Source: Magnaporthiopsis rhizophila
Taxonomy: Eukaryota; Ascomycota; Sordariomycetes; Magnaporthales; Magnaporthaceae
NCBI GenBank assembly: GCA_003049465.1
Contig: PYSS01000101.1
Span: forward strand, 1 to 64,000
Direction of reading: 5' to 3'
Length of the DNA: 64,000 nucleotides
Below are positions 21,599 to 31,059 of this stretch, in pieces; position 1 is the first letter of the stretch, and every line of letters begins with the position of its first letter. A model generated the notes under the pieces. That model saw only the letters and a list, made by a program, of their open reading frames with translations. It was not told where the DNA came from and did no database searches. Position numbers and translations under genes: made by a program.

Positions 21599-23245
21599 AT
21601 GCCCGGCGAAATCCGAGCCGACCTCGCCATCCGGCCAGTGGTCTCAAATCCAGGCCCTCGGTCTCTCAAGGCCATCCACTCGGCGGCCGCACCGACGACG
21701 ACGACGACGACCTCTTCCCCTAGGAGCGTCTCCATCGACCTCGACAGTGGCGCATACACCCACCAGGGCCATCCGCCAAATCATCACTGCCAGCAGCAGC
21801 AACCCCAGCAGCCCTTGGACGTTGAGGTCGAGCAGCAGCTGCGTCGTCACAAGCACAAGCTGTCGTCGTACTCGGACGCCAGCCCGCTCAGCCAGTCGCG
21901 CAACAACTCGCTGACCTTCCGCCCCGCAAAGCGCCAGATGGCGACTCCGGACCAGACCATCGCCGTCATCAACGCGAGCGGCCGGCAGACGGCCTCGCTG
22001 ATCCGGTACTGCACCGCCGTCGGCTTCAAGGTGCGCGCCCAGCTGCGCAACACCGTCGGCGTCATCGCCACCGAGGTCTGCACCAACCCAAACGTCGAGG
22101 TCCTGGTCGGCGAGCTCTACACCCGCCAGCCCTCGGCCTCCAAGTCGGACGTCTCGGCCGAGGGCCCCCTGTCGGGCATCGGCGTGAACCGCGGCCTCAT
22201 CTCGGACCTGTTCCGCGGCTGTCAGCTCGCCTTCATAAACACGACCTTTTATGGCGACGAGGTGGCCATCGGCAAGGCCATCGCCGACGAGGCCAAGCGC
22301 GCGGGGATCCAGCACTACGTCTACTCGTCCATGCCCGACCATGCCGCCTACGACGCGTCGTGGCCCAGCCTGCCGCTGTACAGCTCCAAGCACAAAGTCG
22401 AGGAGTACGTGCGCTCCATCGGGCTCGAGGCCACCTTTGTGTACGCCGGCATCTACAACAACAACTTCACCTCGCTGCCCTACCCGCTCTTCTGCATGGA
22501 GCTCCAGCCCGACGACGGCTCCTTCGTGTGGCAGGCGCCCTTCCACCCGGACGTCAAGCTGCCCTGGGTCGACTGCGAGCACGACTTTGGCACCGCCATC
22601 CTGTCCATCTTCAAGGAGGGTCCCAGGCGCTGGGGCGGCGGCCGCCGCGTGCCCATAGCCTTTGAGATGCTGACCCCGCGCGAGGCCTGCCGCCGCTTCG
22701 CCAAGGGCGTGGGCCGGCCCGTCCGGTACGTGCGCGGCCCGATCGAGGTCAAGGTCAAGATCCCCGAGGGCTACCGGGTGCAGCTCGACATGGTCGAGAA
22801 GCTGTACTCGCTCGGCGCCGACGACGACCCGGCCCGGCAGCCCCCCTATTTTGGCGACCGCGAGTTGGAGGCGTCGTGCCCGGGCGTCGCGCTCGAGCTG
22901 TGGGGCGGGCCGCGCCTGCTCGAGGAGTATGCGCGCGAGGAGTTTATAATCGAGGAGCATGCCAACGGGCTCAGGTGGATGCTGGACGATCAGAGAAACG
23001 GCGCGAACCACGCTCACCACAACGGCCACCACCATAATAATCACCCGAGCGCCCACCACGGCAACGGCCACGGCAACAGCAACAGCAATGGTCACGGCCA
23101 CGACAGGGAGGAGGACGGTGGGAGGGAGGTGACGCAGACCGAGGATGACGACGACGATGGCCGGGACGACGACGATGACGATGATGACGACGACGGGCTC
23201 GTCATGACTGGGCCGAAGCGTCTCGAGGAGAAGTGGCTGGCGTGA
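21599..23245 (+). CDS. nmrA: NmrA-type nitrogen metabolite repression regulator
   Basis: An intronless frame of 548 residues from the first in-frame ATG (AAATGCC). Residues 1-113 are Pro-, Ser-, His- and Gln-rich. The NmrA core starts at the internal ATG at 21938 (IAVINASGRQTASLIRYCTA, a Rossmann-type opening) and continues with GCQLAFINTTFYGDEVAIGKAIADEAKRAG-type sequence, then HYVYSSMPD and YAGIYNNNFTSLPYP. NmrA proteins bind dinucleotides and the GATA activator AreA/NIT2, blocking it when ammonium or glutamine is plentiful. The C-terminus carries an Asn/His-rich stretch and then a run of about ten Asp residues. Total length is near Neurospora NMR (about 490) and longer than Aspergillus NmrA (about 350). 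The internal ATG would give 435 residues; both starts are possible. Confidence 0.93.
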   Translation: MPGEIRADLAIRPVVSNPGPRSLKAIHSAAAPTTTTTTSSPRSVSIDLDSGAYTHQGHPPNHHCQQQQPQQPLDVEVEQQLRRHKHKLSSYSDASPLSQSRNNSLTFRPAKRQMATPDQTIAVINASGRQTASLIRYCTAVGFKVRAQLRNTVGVIATEVCTNPNVEVLVGELYTRQPSASKSDVSAEGPLSGIGVNRGLISDLFRGCQLAFINTTFYGDEVAIGKAIADEAKRAGIQHYVYSSMPDHAAYDASWPSLPLYSSKHKVEEYVRSIGLEATFVYAGIYNNNFTSLPYPLFCMELQPDDGSFVWQAPFHPDVKLPWVDCEHDFGTAILSIFKEGPRRWGGGRRVPIAFEMLTPREACRRFAKGVGRPVRYVRGPIEVKVKIPEGYRVQLDMVEKLYSLGADDDPARQPPYFGDRELEASCPGVALELWGGPRLLEEYAREEFIIEEHANGLRWMLDDQRNGANHAHHNGHHHNNHPSAHHGNGHGNSNSNGHGHDREEDGGREVTQTEDDDDDGRDDDDDDDDDDGLVMTGPKRLEEKWLA

Positions 23246-24706
23246 AGCCTTTGCGGCCGCCGCCAGAAATCTCTGCTGCGTCGAGTTCTCAGCCACCAGG
23301 GTTAATACTGAACCCTCGTTCCTCCTCCCACCCATTTTCCATTTTCATCTCTCCCCCAGCATGGACAAGGAAACGAGCCACGCCACATATCATGCCGAAA
23401 ACTTCGGACGCATCTTTAAAGCGATTCCCCTTTTCTCCGCCCTGCACATTATCATTTGTTGCACCCATCTTCCCCTGTCTGGGGAAAAAAAAAGAAAGAG
23501 AAAAAAAAAAGGATCTGGGAATAGGCGAGGAGTTCCGATTCATCTCTCACCATTTCGTTCCACTTACAAGGATGGAAGCATGACCAAAGTTGAGGGTAGC
23601 TAATAAAAAAAAAATAAAAAGAAAGCGAAAAAAATAAAAGGAGGGGATAATGGAAACAAAAAAAAAAGGAGAAGTCGGATATTTATCCGGAGCGGTTGGG
23701 AGAGCCCTAATCGCCCCGTTGCGCTGTTTCGGTTTGGGATTTTGAGGGCGTCGTCGCTATCTTTCCCACATGTCGCAGGACTTTATATCCACAAGCAGAG
23801 CCAGCCACACAGATGCGAGCTGGGGTGTTGGGAGAGTTTTTACTGTTATTTTCTTGAGCCCCCCTACCGACGGCCTGAGGCAAGGAATAAAATTTGGTAG
23901 TTGAGAAAAAGAAGGAAGTGCTTATGGCGAAGCATTTAAGGAAATAAATCAAGAAATTGTTCATCCTGTGAGAAATGGTCGGTGTGAAAGATGGGGGTGC
24001 TAGCAAGATTTATCGAACCAGCTGGCAGCTTTTTCGCCTCCGACGATCGGACACGAAGGCATCTCCGCGGCATTGCTGCGGGTCAGATGGCAGGACAGAA
24101 TTTTCTCCGTTGAATATTCTTTTTCACTTTTGCCGTGTGATGCATTCATTTCCAGAGGCTGGAGAGATTTTTCAGCCGCAATGTAGCTGCGATTCCACAA
24201 GTGGCTGTCTGTCTATCTGAGGCAGCTGAACTGCCGTCCGTAGCTTTATCGTTTCTTATGCGTATCGGGTATCATGAACATCACGACTATCCGGTCCTCA
24301 ATCCCCGGGAGAACATTCCCCTATTTGCCGGCAGATTGGCCCCTTTTCCTCTCTCGGGCGCATTTTTGAGCGCCCCAGAACCATGCCGTCGGGGTTAGCA
24401 GAGCTATGACCGTGACGTGATCGCCATGATCCAATCGCGTCTTACATGGCTGCAACCAGCGTTGCATGCTATAGACCGTCCTCCACGTCCCAGACACCCC
24501 TCGCCGGCCAATTGTTGGCATGGCCGTGCTTGTCCGGCTCGCTTGCGGGAACGCGGGTGGATGGTCCATACCCTCGGAGATGTCCATTCTGGTCATCACA
24601 CATGGCGCCGATGAGCCTCCCATCACGGCACATCAAAGCGGCAAATCAATAAACCTCGCTTATGTGCCGAGTATATACACGAGCCGCTCCCTCTGTATGA
24701 GGGGCT
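23246..24706. other. Intergenic between convergent genes
   Basis: Holds the 3' ends of the NmrA gene and FCF1. It is A-rich at about 23480-23670, with AATAAA-like words (for example near 23601) that may serve polyadenylation. No gene is seen. Confidence 0.6.
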
Positions 24707-25470
24707 CTAGCTCGGTGCGCTGGCCAGGCCTTCGATCAGGTACTTCTTCTTGGCCACCGTGACGAGCGGCACGCCGGGGACTTTGCGTATCCTCCTCTTC
24801 AGGTCTCTGTCCATGGTCGCCGTTAGCCAAAAGAAACAAAAGAATCGCCCCCGAGAAGAGAGCAGTGACGTAGGCGCCAGATACCGACCTATCGTTCGTA
24901 GCCACCAAATAGATCCTGTTCTTGACCACCCTGTCCACAAGACAGTCGTCGGCGTACACCTTGTGGTCGCACCTCAGACGCTGCCACCTCTCGTCCCGTG
25001 CGATGCGCAGCGCGATCCTGTACTTGGGCCCCAGCTTCTCGAGCTCGGCCATGACGCAGTCGGTGATGATGGGCCGCGCCGACGCGTACAGGCAGTCCAT
25101 CAGCCCCTCGAGCAGCTCGATCTTGGCGCCGACCGTGTGCGTGATGAAGGACGTGTCGACCAGGACGTTGTAGGGTGGCACCAGTGCCGTGTTGTGCGCG
25201 AAGAAGAGCGCCGACGACACCTGCGGCACGCTGCGCACCACCTCTCCGCTTCCCGGGGCGGCTGTCGACGAGGGTGCGGCCGCCGTGCCATCTTTGGCTT
25301 TGCCTGAGCCGCCCGTCGGCGTCTTGGGCTTGAGGCGCTCGTCGCGCTTCCCGATCAGGCGCTTGACCTGTCGTGTGGGAGCAAGGGAGGTTAGTGGGTT
25401 TGGGTAGGGGAGGGGAGCACAGCGGTTAACTCACGGTCGCAAACTTCCTGGTTCGTTTTGCGACACCCAT
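24707..25470 (-). CDS. fcf1: rRNA-processing PIN-domain protein Fcf1/Utp24
   Basis: Three exons, 25470-25435, 25367-24889 and 24806-24707, with introns of 67 and 82 bp, give 204 residues (yeast Fcf1 is 189). The first exon codes only MGVAKRTRKFAT, the usual basic start of Fcf1. The PIN domain has acidic positions at Asp83 (NVLVDTSF), Glu120 (CVMAELEKLG), Asp152/153 and Asp171 (YLVATNDRDLKRRIRK). The last intron splits the ATNDR codon. Fcf1 is the SSU-processome endonuclease that cuts pre-rRNA at sites A1/A2 in the nucleolus. A Gly/Ala/Pro-rich insert at about 30-55 is absent from short homologues. It is transcribed in the same direction as CSL4, with a HET relic between them. Confidence 0.96.
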
Positions 25471-25827
25471 CTTGGCGCGGCGATCGAGGAATTTCCAGGC
25501 TGAGCAAGTTATTTTGACAGATCCTCCCAGAAGAGAATTTCCAGGACTGTGGGATTGCTCCTTTAACCGTCGGTGTAGGGCTTAGCTGGACGCCGCATGC
25601 TTCCAAACATGATTCCATGTCCCATCGCAGGAGGCAGAAAAATTCTTATCGCGCCGCGTCGGCGTTGTTATCAGCTATAGATCCACCCAGCGGCGGGCGG
25701 GCAGCTCCGCCAACCTACATCGAGGGGCGGACCCACTGCATGCAGGTTGCACCGGGCTTCAACAGAATAAAGTTATTCCCTTTAATGGTTTGCCAGGCGA
25801 CTTGGAGGGTCTCTAGCTCCCACGAAA

Positions 25828-25860
<33 letters not shown>

Positions 25861-26488
25861 CTTGGCAACATTTAGCACCAGAGCAATCACCGCTTCCTCG
25901 GGTACCAAGGTATTGACGCGGGATTTGGTTCCGGCCGTTGAGTCTGCCATGGCCGCGGACTTGGTCCAGGCGCATCACCGAACAAATCTCGCTATCTCCG
26001 GAGGCACTAATAGAGTCGTCAACTTTTTTTTTATCTCTTTTTATCTTTTGAATAAAAAATAAACAAGCTATACTTCTCCCCTACCCTTCTGTTCCCCATG
26101 CCTACACTTTCATCCGAACTAGCTTGCGTTATTGCTTCACGTCGAGCCTTTCCCAGCCCTCACTCAGCGTAAAGAACATCGACTTGATCAAGTCCGAAAT
26201 AGCACACTGTGAAGAAAACCACAAAGAATATCGACCACAGGCATCAGACATTTTTGTTCCTGTTCACTTGATAGACCCAGGCATCATCGCAGTTCCAAGT
26301 CCGACACGAGACTGGTCATTACCACGCAGGCCCCCGAGATCAGAGTCAAGATGAGATATGAAATCTTGAGTTAGGTACTGCTGGGGTCCGCCTCCTAAGA
26401 CCGCGCCGCGACTTCAAACAACAAGATAAGAGAGAACCCTGACTCAACACCTCGAGAGCGTTCCCTTGACCGCAATGACGATGGTGGT
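25471..26488. other. Intergenic, no supported gene
   Basis: Contains the FCF1 promoter, a 23-base A run at 25833-25855 and AT-rich sequence near 26020-26060. It may include more of the decayed 5' part of the HET relic that follows, but nothing recognisable remains. Confidence 0.5.
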
Positions 26489-27399
26489 TGCAGGACGCCG
26501 CGGCCGTCTACCGCGCGCTCGACATCCGCTATCTGTGGGTTGACGACGACCGGGCAAACAGGGCAGACTGACTGGGCTCGGGAGAGCGAGCTGATGGCTA
26601 AGGTGTACACACCTCCAGTTCGTGCCACGAGCCCTTTTCTCCAGCGGATACACGCCAGATCGGCGGCCTCCAGGATGAGATCATCATTCGCCCACATCCA
26701 GCGGGTTCACGAAAACCGACTAAACACCCGCCCTCTCTAGCAGGCCTGGCTCAGCAGCTCGGAGAGGCGATGGAGCCTCCCTCGTCAGATTATCTGGCGA
26801 GACTGTGGGTTGCGTTTTCCTTTCCCCCGTCCTTGGTTTGGGTGTCTGGCCGCCAGAACCCTCACACAAAGAGGATCAGTCTCTCTTTGAGCTTCTTGAA
26901 GCCTTGATTCCTCTGGATTTGTCTGCAGCCGCGGAGGAGCGCCAAGGGTGGCTGGTATGCAGCCTACTACTACCTCGACTTCGGGGACGCAGACCCTTCT
27001 CGACTCGGAGAACGCATCCGCCTGCTCAGCGGCAGCGCGGACTTGCAGGATGGGGGCTATGGGACCAAGCTTGGTGATGACGATGACGGCGACGCTACTT
27101 TTCCCAAGGATGCCTGCCAAGTCAAGGGACCGGGCGTGTATGCTCCCATTACGACCCTTGGGGCATGGACGACGATCATTTTTCCAATTAGGGAATGCTT
27201 GCAGTGCCAAAAGTCTCCGGAACTGAACAGACGCGCCTGGGCCCTGGTCCTCCTCCACCCGGCCGGGGAACAGAGCGTATGTTTCCGCATCGGCATCTCC
27301 ACGTCGCGTGCACTGCGAGACGAGAGGGACGGCCTTGTTTTCAGAGAGCCAGCTTCGGATTCTAGACATCATTTAATTATGATAAAGGTTCGTCGTTGA
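26489..27399 (+). pseudogene. Relic of a HET-domain (heterokaryon incompatibility) gene
   Basis: In one frame at about 26493-26547 the sequence reads QDAAAVYRALDIRYLWVDD, the core HET-domain motif. In another frame at about 26552-26620 it continues QTDWARESELMAKVYT, the next HET block. The stretch between them (expected LCIIQD-type sequence) is damaged and the frame changes. The following blocks are broken by stops. From about 27043 a frame ends with AWALVLLHPAGEQSVCFRIG, similar to the C-terminal part of many HET proteins. Family members control vegetative incompatibility and are often lost or inactivated. The reading rests on motif recognition, so the extent is approximate. A 195-codon frame on the opposite strand is a shadow. 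Confidence 0.65.
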
Positions 27400-27862
27400 T
27401 GGGTATTTGATGTTTCTGTCTCCGGCTAGCCGGCAAACTCGCCTAGCGATAAGCTTTGCGCGGCACCACCGAAAACGGAACTCCTGCGAGCCATGCTCTC
27501 TGGTAGCGCGGATTAGGTTCAAGGGAATTCTCCACTACGCCTGCAACATACAGCTACCTCGTCCGCGTATCGCCCTTTAGGGCAATAGAAACGGCCAGAG
27601 GCCTATGCGAGCAGCCGGTGAGCCGACCGTTCTTCGAGAGAAGCGTGCTGGGCGGCGTGATCCGGACAGTACAACTCGGAGACGAGTTGGAGCGTACCAT
27701 GCTTGTGATGGGCAATTGCAGTTGGGATGTGATGATGGCACAAGACCAACTCGTTCCAGATGTGGCCGGTCTTCAAGGCCGCAGGTCTCCCATACGTCAA
27801 GACCAGTCGACTCGGGAGTGCGGGAAGCCGATCGGGGCGGAAACTGCCAGTAGCCTCTGGTA
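27400..27862. other. Intergenic, no supported gene
   Basis: Lies between the HET relic and the CSL4 stop. An open frame at 27618-28004 on the plus strand overlaps the last CSL4 exon antisense and shows no domain. Confidence 0.5.
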
Positions 27863-28620
27863 TCATGGCTTTGCTACCTTGCGCGGCTCGCTCATCCCCG
27901 TCTCGGGATCCTTGTACTCCTTCCAGCTGACTGGGTACATTGGGTTCCCAGCCTCGCTCGTAGCCATTATGACACCCAGCTCGTTGCTTGCAGTGGACAA
28001 GTAGTAGTTGGCCTGGTCGCCCAGTGAGATCTGCGAGGGGAAGAAAATAGTATGATTAGCGGCCCGCGCTTAACCATGAGACGAGCGCAGAAGATACGTC
28101 CGCATTAACTCACCACCTGCGCGCGCACAATATCGCCCGGCCGAAAACTCTCATGTATCCTGACGCGGTCCTTCTCCGTCGCCCGTACGTCCCGCACCCG
28201 AATAACGCCCTGCCACTCGGCGTCGAGCACGGCATCCCCAATGGCCAGGATGGAGACGATGGCCTGCGCGAACGAGATGCGCGTGACGCGGCACAGCACC
28301 AGGTCACCGACGTCGGGGAGCACCTTGTTGTTGCGTTGCCGCTGCTGCTGCTGATGCGGCCGTTGTAGCGACACGGATATGACGGGCAGGCTGGCCGGCG
28401 GCGCGGCGGCGGCGGCCACGATGCGGTTCGGGCGCTTGGCGGGCCCCGCGGGCTTGGGCGGCTGCGACACATGGACGGAGCCTAGGAGCGAGGAGTACAG
28501 GTTGGACTCGTGGACGTGCGTGCCAGGCCCGGCGCGGTACCTGGTCGTGGGCCCGAGGAGCTGGCCAGGGAGTGCAAGGGCGGGCGTCGCCGCCACCACG
28601 GGCGCCGAGGATGTCGCCAT
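27863..28620 (-). CDS. csl4: Exosome complex subunit Csl4
   Basis: Exons 28620-28114 and 28030-27863 (intron 83 bp, GTGAGT...TCGCAG, phase 0) give 224 residues. The N-terminal exosome domain is clear (LALPGQLLGPTTRYRAGPGT, then LYSSLLGSV). An Ala/Pro/Gln-rich linker leads to the S1-type RNA-binding domain (LPDVGDLVLCRVTRISFAQA ... ESFRPGDIVRAQV). The second exon completes the C-terminal part (SLGDQANYYLSTASNELGV). Csl4 is one of the three cap subunits of the RNA exosome and helps thread RNA for 3'-5' decay and rRNA processing. The open frame extends upstream, but only the ATG at 28620 gives the family N-terminus. Confidence 0.95.
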
Positions 28621-28938
28621 GTGCGTGTTGCCTCGTGGCTCGGGGAGCTCCCGTCGTAGAGCTACTGGCGGATATGCCTTGGGCGGCGGCGGGGAACAGT
28701 CAGGATGGGATGTTCGTCCCGGGCTTTTGGTTTGTCGCAGAAGATTTGGCGGCGATAAAGTCACCAAAAATTAAATTCTGGAAAGAATTAACCTCCAATT
28801 CCCCCACGCCCCACAACATTTCCGATCTCCACTTTCCAGGAACGGAATACCTCCTATTGGCGGGTCGCCTTGGCACCAACGCTTCTATCTACGATATCCA
28901 AAAAGAACAGCGAGCACTCATCGGGCCTTGTCGTCGCC
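28621..28938. other. CSL4 promoter / intergenic
   Basis: A 318-bp spacer between the CSL4 start and the stop of the upstream oxygenase gene, both on the minus strand. No separate feature is seen. Confidence 0.6.
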
Positions 28939-30153
28939 TTAATACAGTGTCAAGTAGCTCGCCTTGAGGCGCATCTGCAGGTGCTCCTCGGCCGTCAGCA
29001 CCGTGCGCTGATCGTACGGATTCCCATCGCGTGCCTCCTTCCCCTCAGCAGCGAATGCCCGGACGCGCTCGCTCGGCACAGGCTCAAGAGCCACCGAGCC
29101 GGCCGGGTGGCAGAAGAAGGCCATCGAGTACCGCGGCTGCACGTCGTCCTCGCCTCTGGCGGCGGCGGCGGCGCGCGCCTCCTCGCTGCTGGGGAAGACG
29201 ACGCGGTGCACGGTGCTGCGCAGGAGTCCCGCGGTCCAGTAGCTGAGGAGATCGCCGATGTTGACCAGGATGGGCGGGGCCGGGTCCGACTCGGTGCCGG
29301 GAGGACAGACAGGGACGGGGGCCCAGTTGTTCTCCCTGGTGAGGATCTCGAGGCCGGCCTGGCCCTTGAGCCGGAACAGCAGCGTCAGGCTGCCGTAGTC
29401 AGAGTGTGCGCCGGCGCGGACATCGCCGACCTGCGCGTCAGGGGTCGCGGCTAGGGGCGGGTAGCGGAGCCAGCGGAGGGTGGTGCCTGAGGGGCCTCGC
29501 GAAGGGAGGTGGGCGGCGCGGAAGAAGTCGGGCGGGTCCGTGGCCAGGCCGACGCCGAGCAGGGAATTGAGCTTCAGAGCAAGATTGTGGCACAGGTGGA
29601 AGAAGGTGTCGATATCTGCGGCCTGTGAAGAGATGGACGGTGGGAGCGGCTGCTGAGGAACACCATCGACGAACTCGCCAAAATTGAAGGCTCTGGGCTA
29701 GGTGGTCAGTGGTCCCGGACGGAGCATGCTGCCATTTGGGCACATCAGTCTGCGTACTCTTTGAAGTCGCCAACCCTCTGGTGTGCCGGATCAAGCGTCT
29801 CGACATGCATGCCAGACCATCCGCGGTTGTTCTTCTGGATGGCACATTGCTGCTTCTCCTCGGTGGGCGACGTGAACAGCGCTTTGGACTTTGAGTCCAG
29901 CTCAATGCGGGGCAGGTCGCCCCTGGACTGATTAGCCTGCGCTGCCGTCATTCCATCGAGTTGACACGGGCTCTGCGACGCATGTTACCATGTCGAAGGC
30001 ATTCTCTATCGCCTCCACGGGGATGTCGTATCCCTGGTTCTTGATATACACGAATCCATGCTCGACGGCGGCGTCGACCAGTTCCCGAGCGACTTGGACC
30101 TGGTCCTCGGCCGCGATATCGATGACGGGGATCCGCGCAGCTGCGGCAGACAT
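28939..30153 (-). CDS. 2-oxoglutarate/Fe(II) oxygenase, isopenicillin-N-synthase-like
   Basis: Three exons, 30153-29989, about 29900-29758 and 29692-28939, give about 353 residues. The DIOX_N part opens with RIPVIDIA and EHGFVYIKNQGYD, typical of the family. The second exon holds the TSPTEEKQQCAIQKNNRGW block. The third holds the catalytic jelly roll with the iron triad His199-x-Asp201 (AHSDYGSLTLL) and His265 (STVHRVVFP), then an Arg-Tyr-Ser block (RYSMAFF) for the 2-oxoglutarate carboxylate. Intron 2 (65 bp, GTACGC...CCCAG) is well supported. The acceptor of intron 1 is less certain: an ATTGAG before LDSKSK fits the family best, while GCGCAG would add about 15 residues. Such enzymes hydroxylate or desaturate small molecules in primary or secondary metabolism; the substrate is unknown and no cluster surrounds it. 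Confidence 0.88.
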
Positions 30154-31059
30154 GGTTCTATGGCGTTACTGTTTCTGGGAGAGTGCAATGAATGGCGTGA
30201 ACAATCGACTGTTGGAGGAGCCCCGCGACCTGCTGCATGTGCTCTTATCTCTGCAGTGTCCACTGGGTCGCAGGAATAGCGGCCGTCGGACAGATCCGCC
30301 CCGTCAACCCGGAGTCCAGCGATCAAGCACAGCTGTAATCCCGCCCAAGAGTTTGCCAGCGGATATTCTGGAGCCCCTGATACCTCCAATTATCGGGCGG
30401 CTTTTATCGTGCCACGATTCTGGTTCGGTGCGCGAACCGGATTGCAGCTGAAATTTGGTGTGCGCCCCATCCCATCGTGGTCTGGTGGCCCCTGCGTCAC
30501 CTAGAGTGGAGTGGTCCCTTGCCATTGGCTATCTAGCTGTTGAATCCTGCTGATGTAACGCACCACGCACGCAACATCACTTCCCTGGGCGACGGATGCG
30601 GCCTTGCAGCAGTTTAAGCTATGGCGCCAAACAGTGCAAACGCGCGATGCTCCCTCGCTCGCTGCGCCAGGTGCCACGATCACTGCTTCCACACCAACCG
30701 TCAGCCGCCAGCCAGGGACCGGAATTTTTCCTTGTTGTCTACGCCTCGCTTTATTTATTTTATTTATTTCTCTTTTTATTGTTTATTTTTATTCCTTGCG
30801 CCTACTTCCTGTACGAATACCGCCCGTTTACTCAAAATGACTGGCGCGGGTCGCATTTTGAGTTGAGACTGGAACCAGCACAAACAGCAGAGGACCCTGC
30901 CACAGGCGCCGCGTTGCTTTTCCGTCCCAATTTTGCTCCCAACCGCCCTGCGCTTGCCCATTCCATCAAACCACGCGACTTTAGTCAATTCGCTACCTTG
31001 GCCTGAGGTGCTTACGGCACCACAGCGCCTATATTTAACTCCCTGATTTCGCTCCCGCA
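30154..31059. other. Divergent promoter region
   Basis: 906 bp between the divergent oxygenase and Ies1 starts. It includes a TTTATT-rich patch at about 30748-30795. No gene is seen. Confidence 0.6.

Noticed and set aside
21644..23335. 563-codon minus-strand frame opposite NmrA
   Set aside because: Val/Leu/Asp-rich shadow of GC-rich codons; the NmrA sequence on the plus strand is unmistakable.
26785..27372. 195-codon minus-strand frame
   Set aside because: Antisense to the HET relic, which explains the sequence better.
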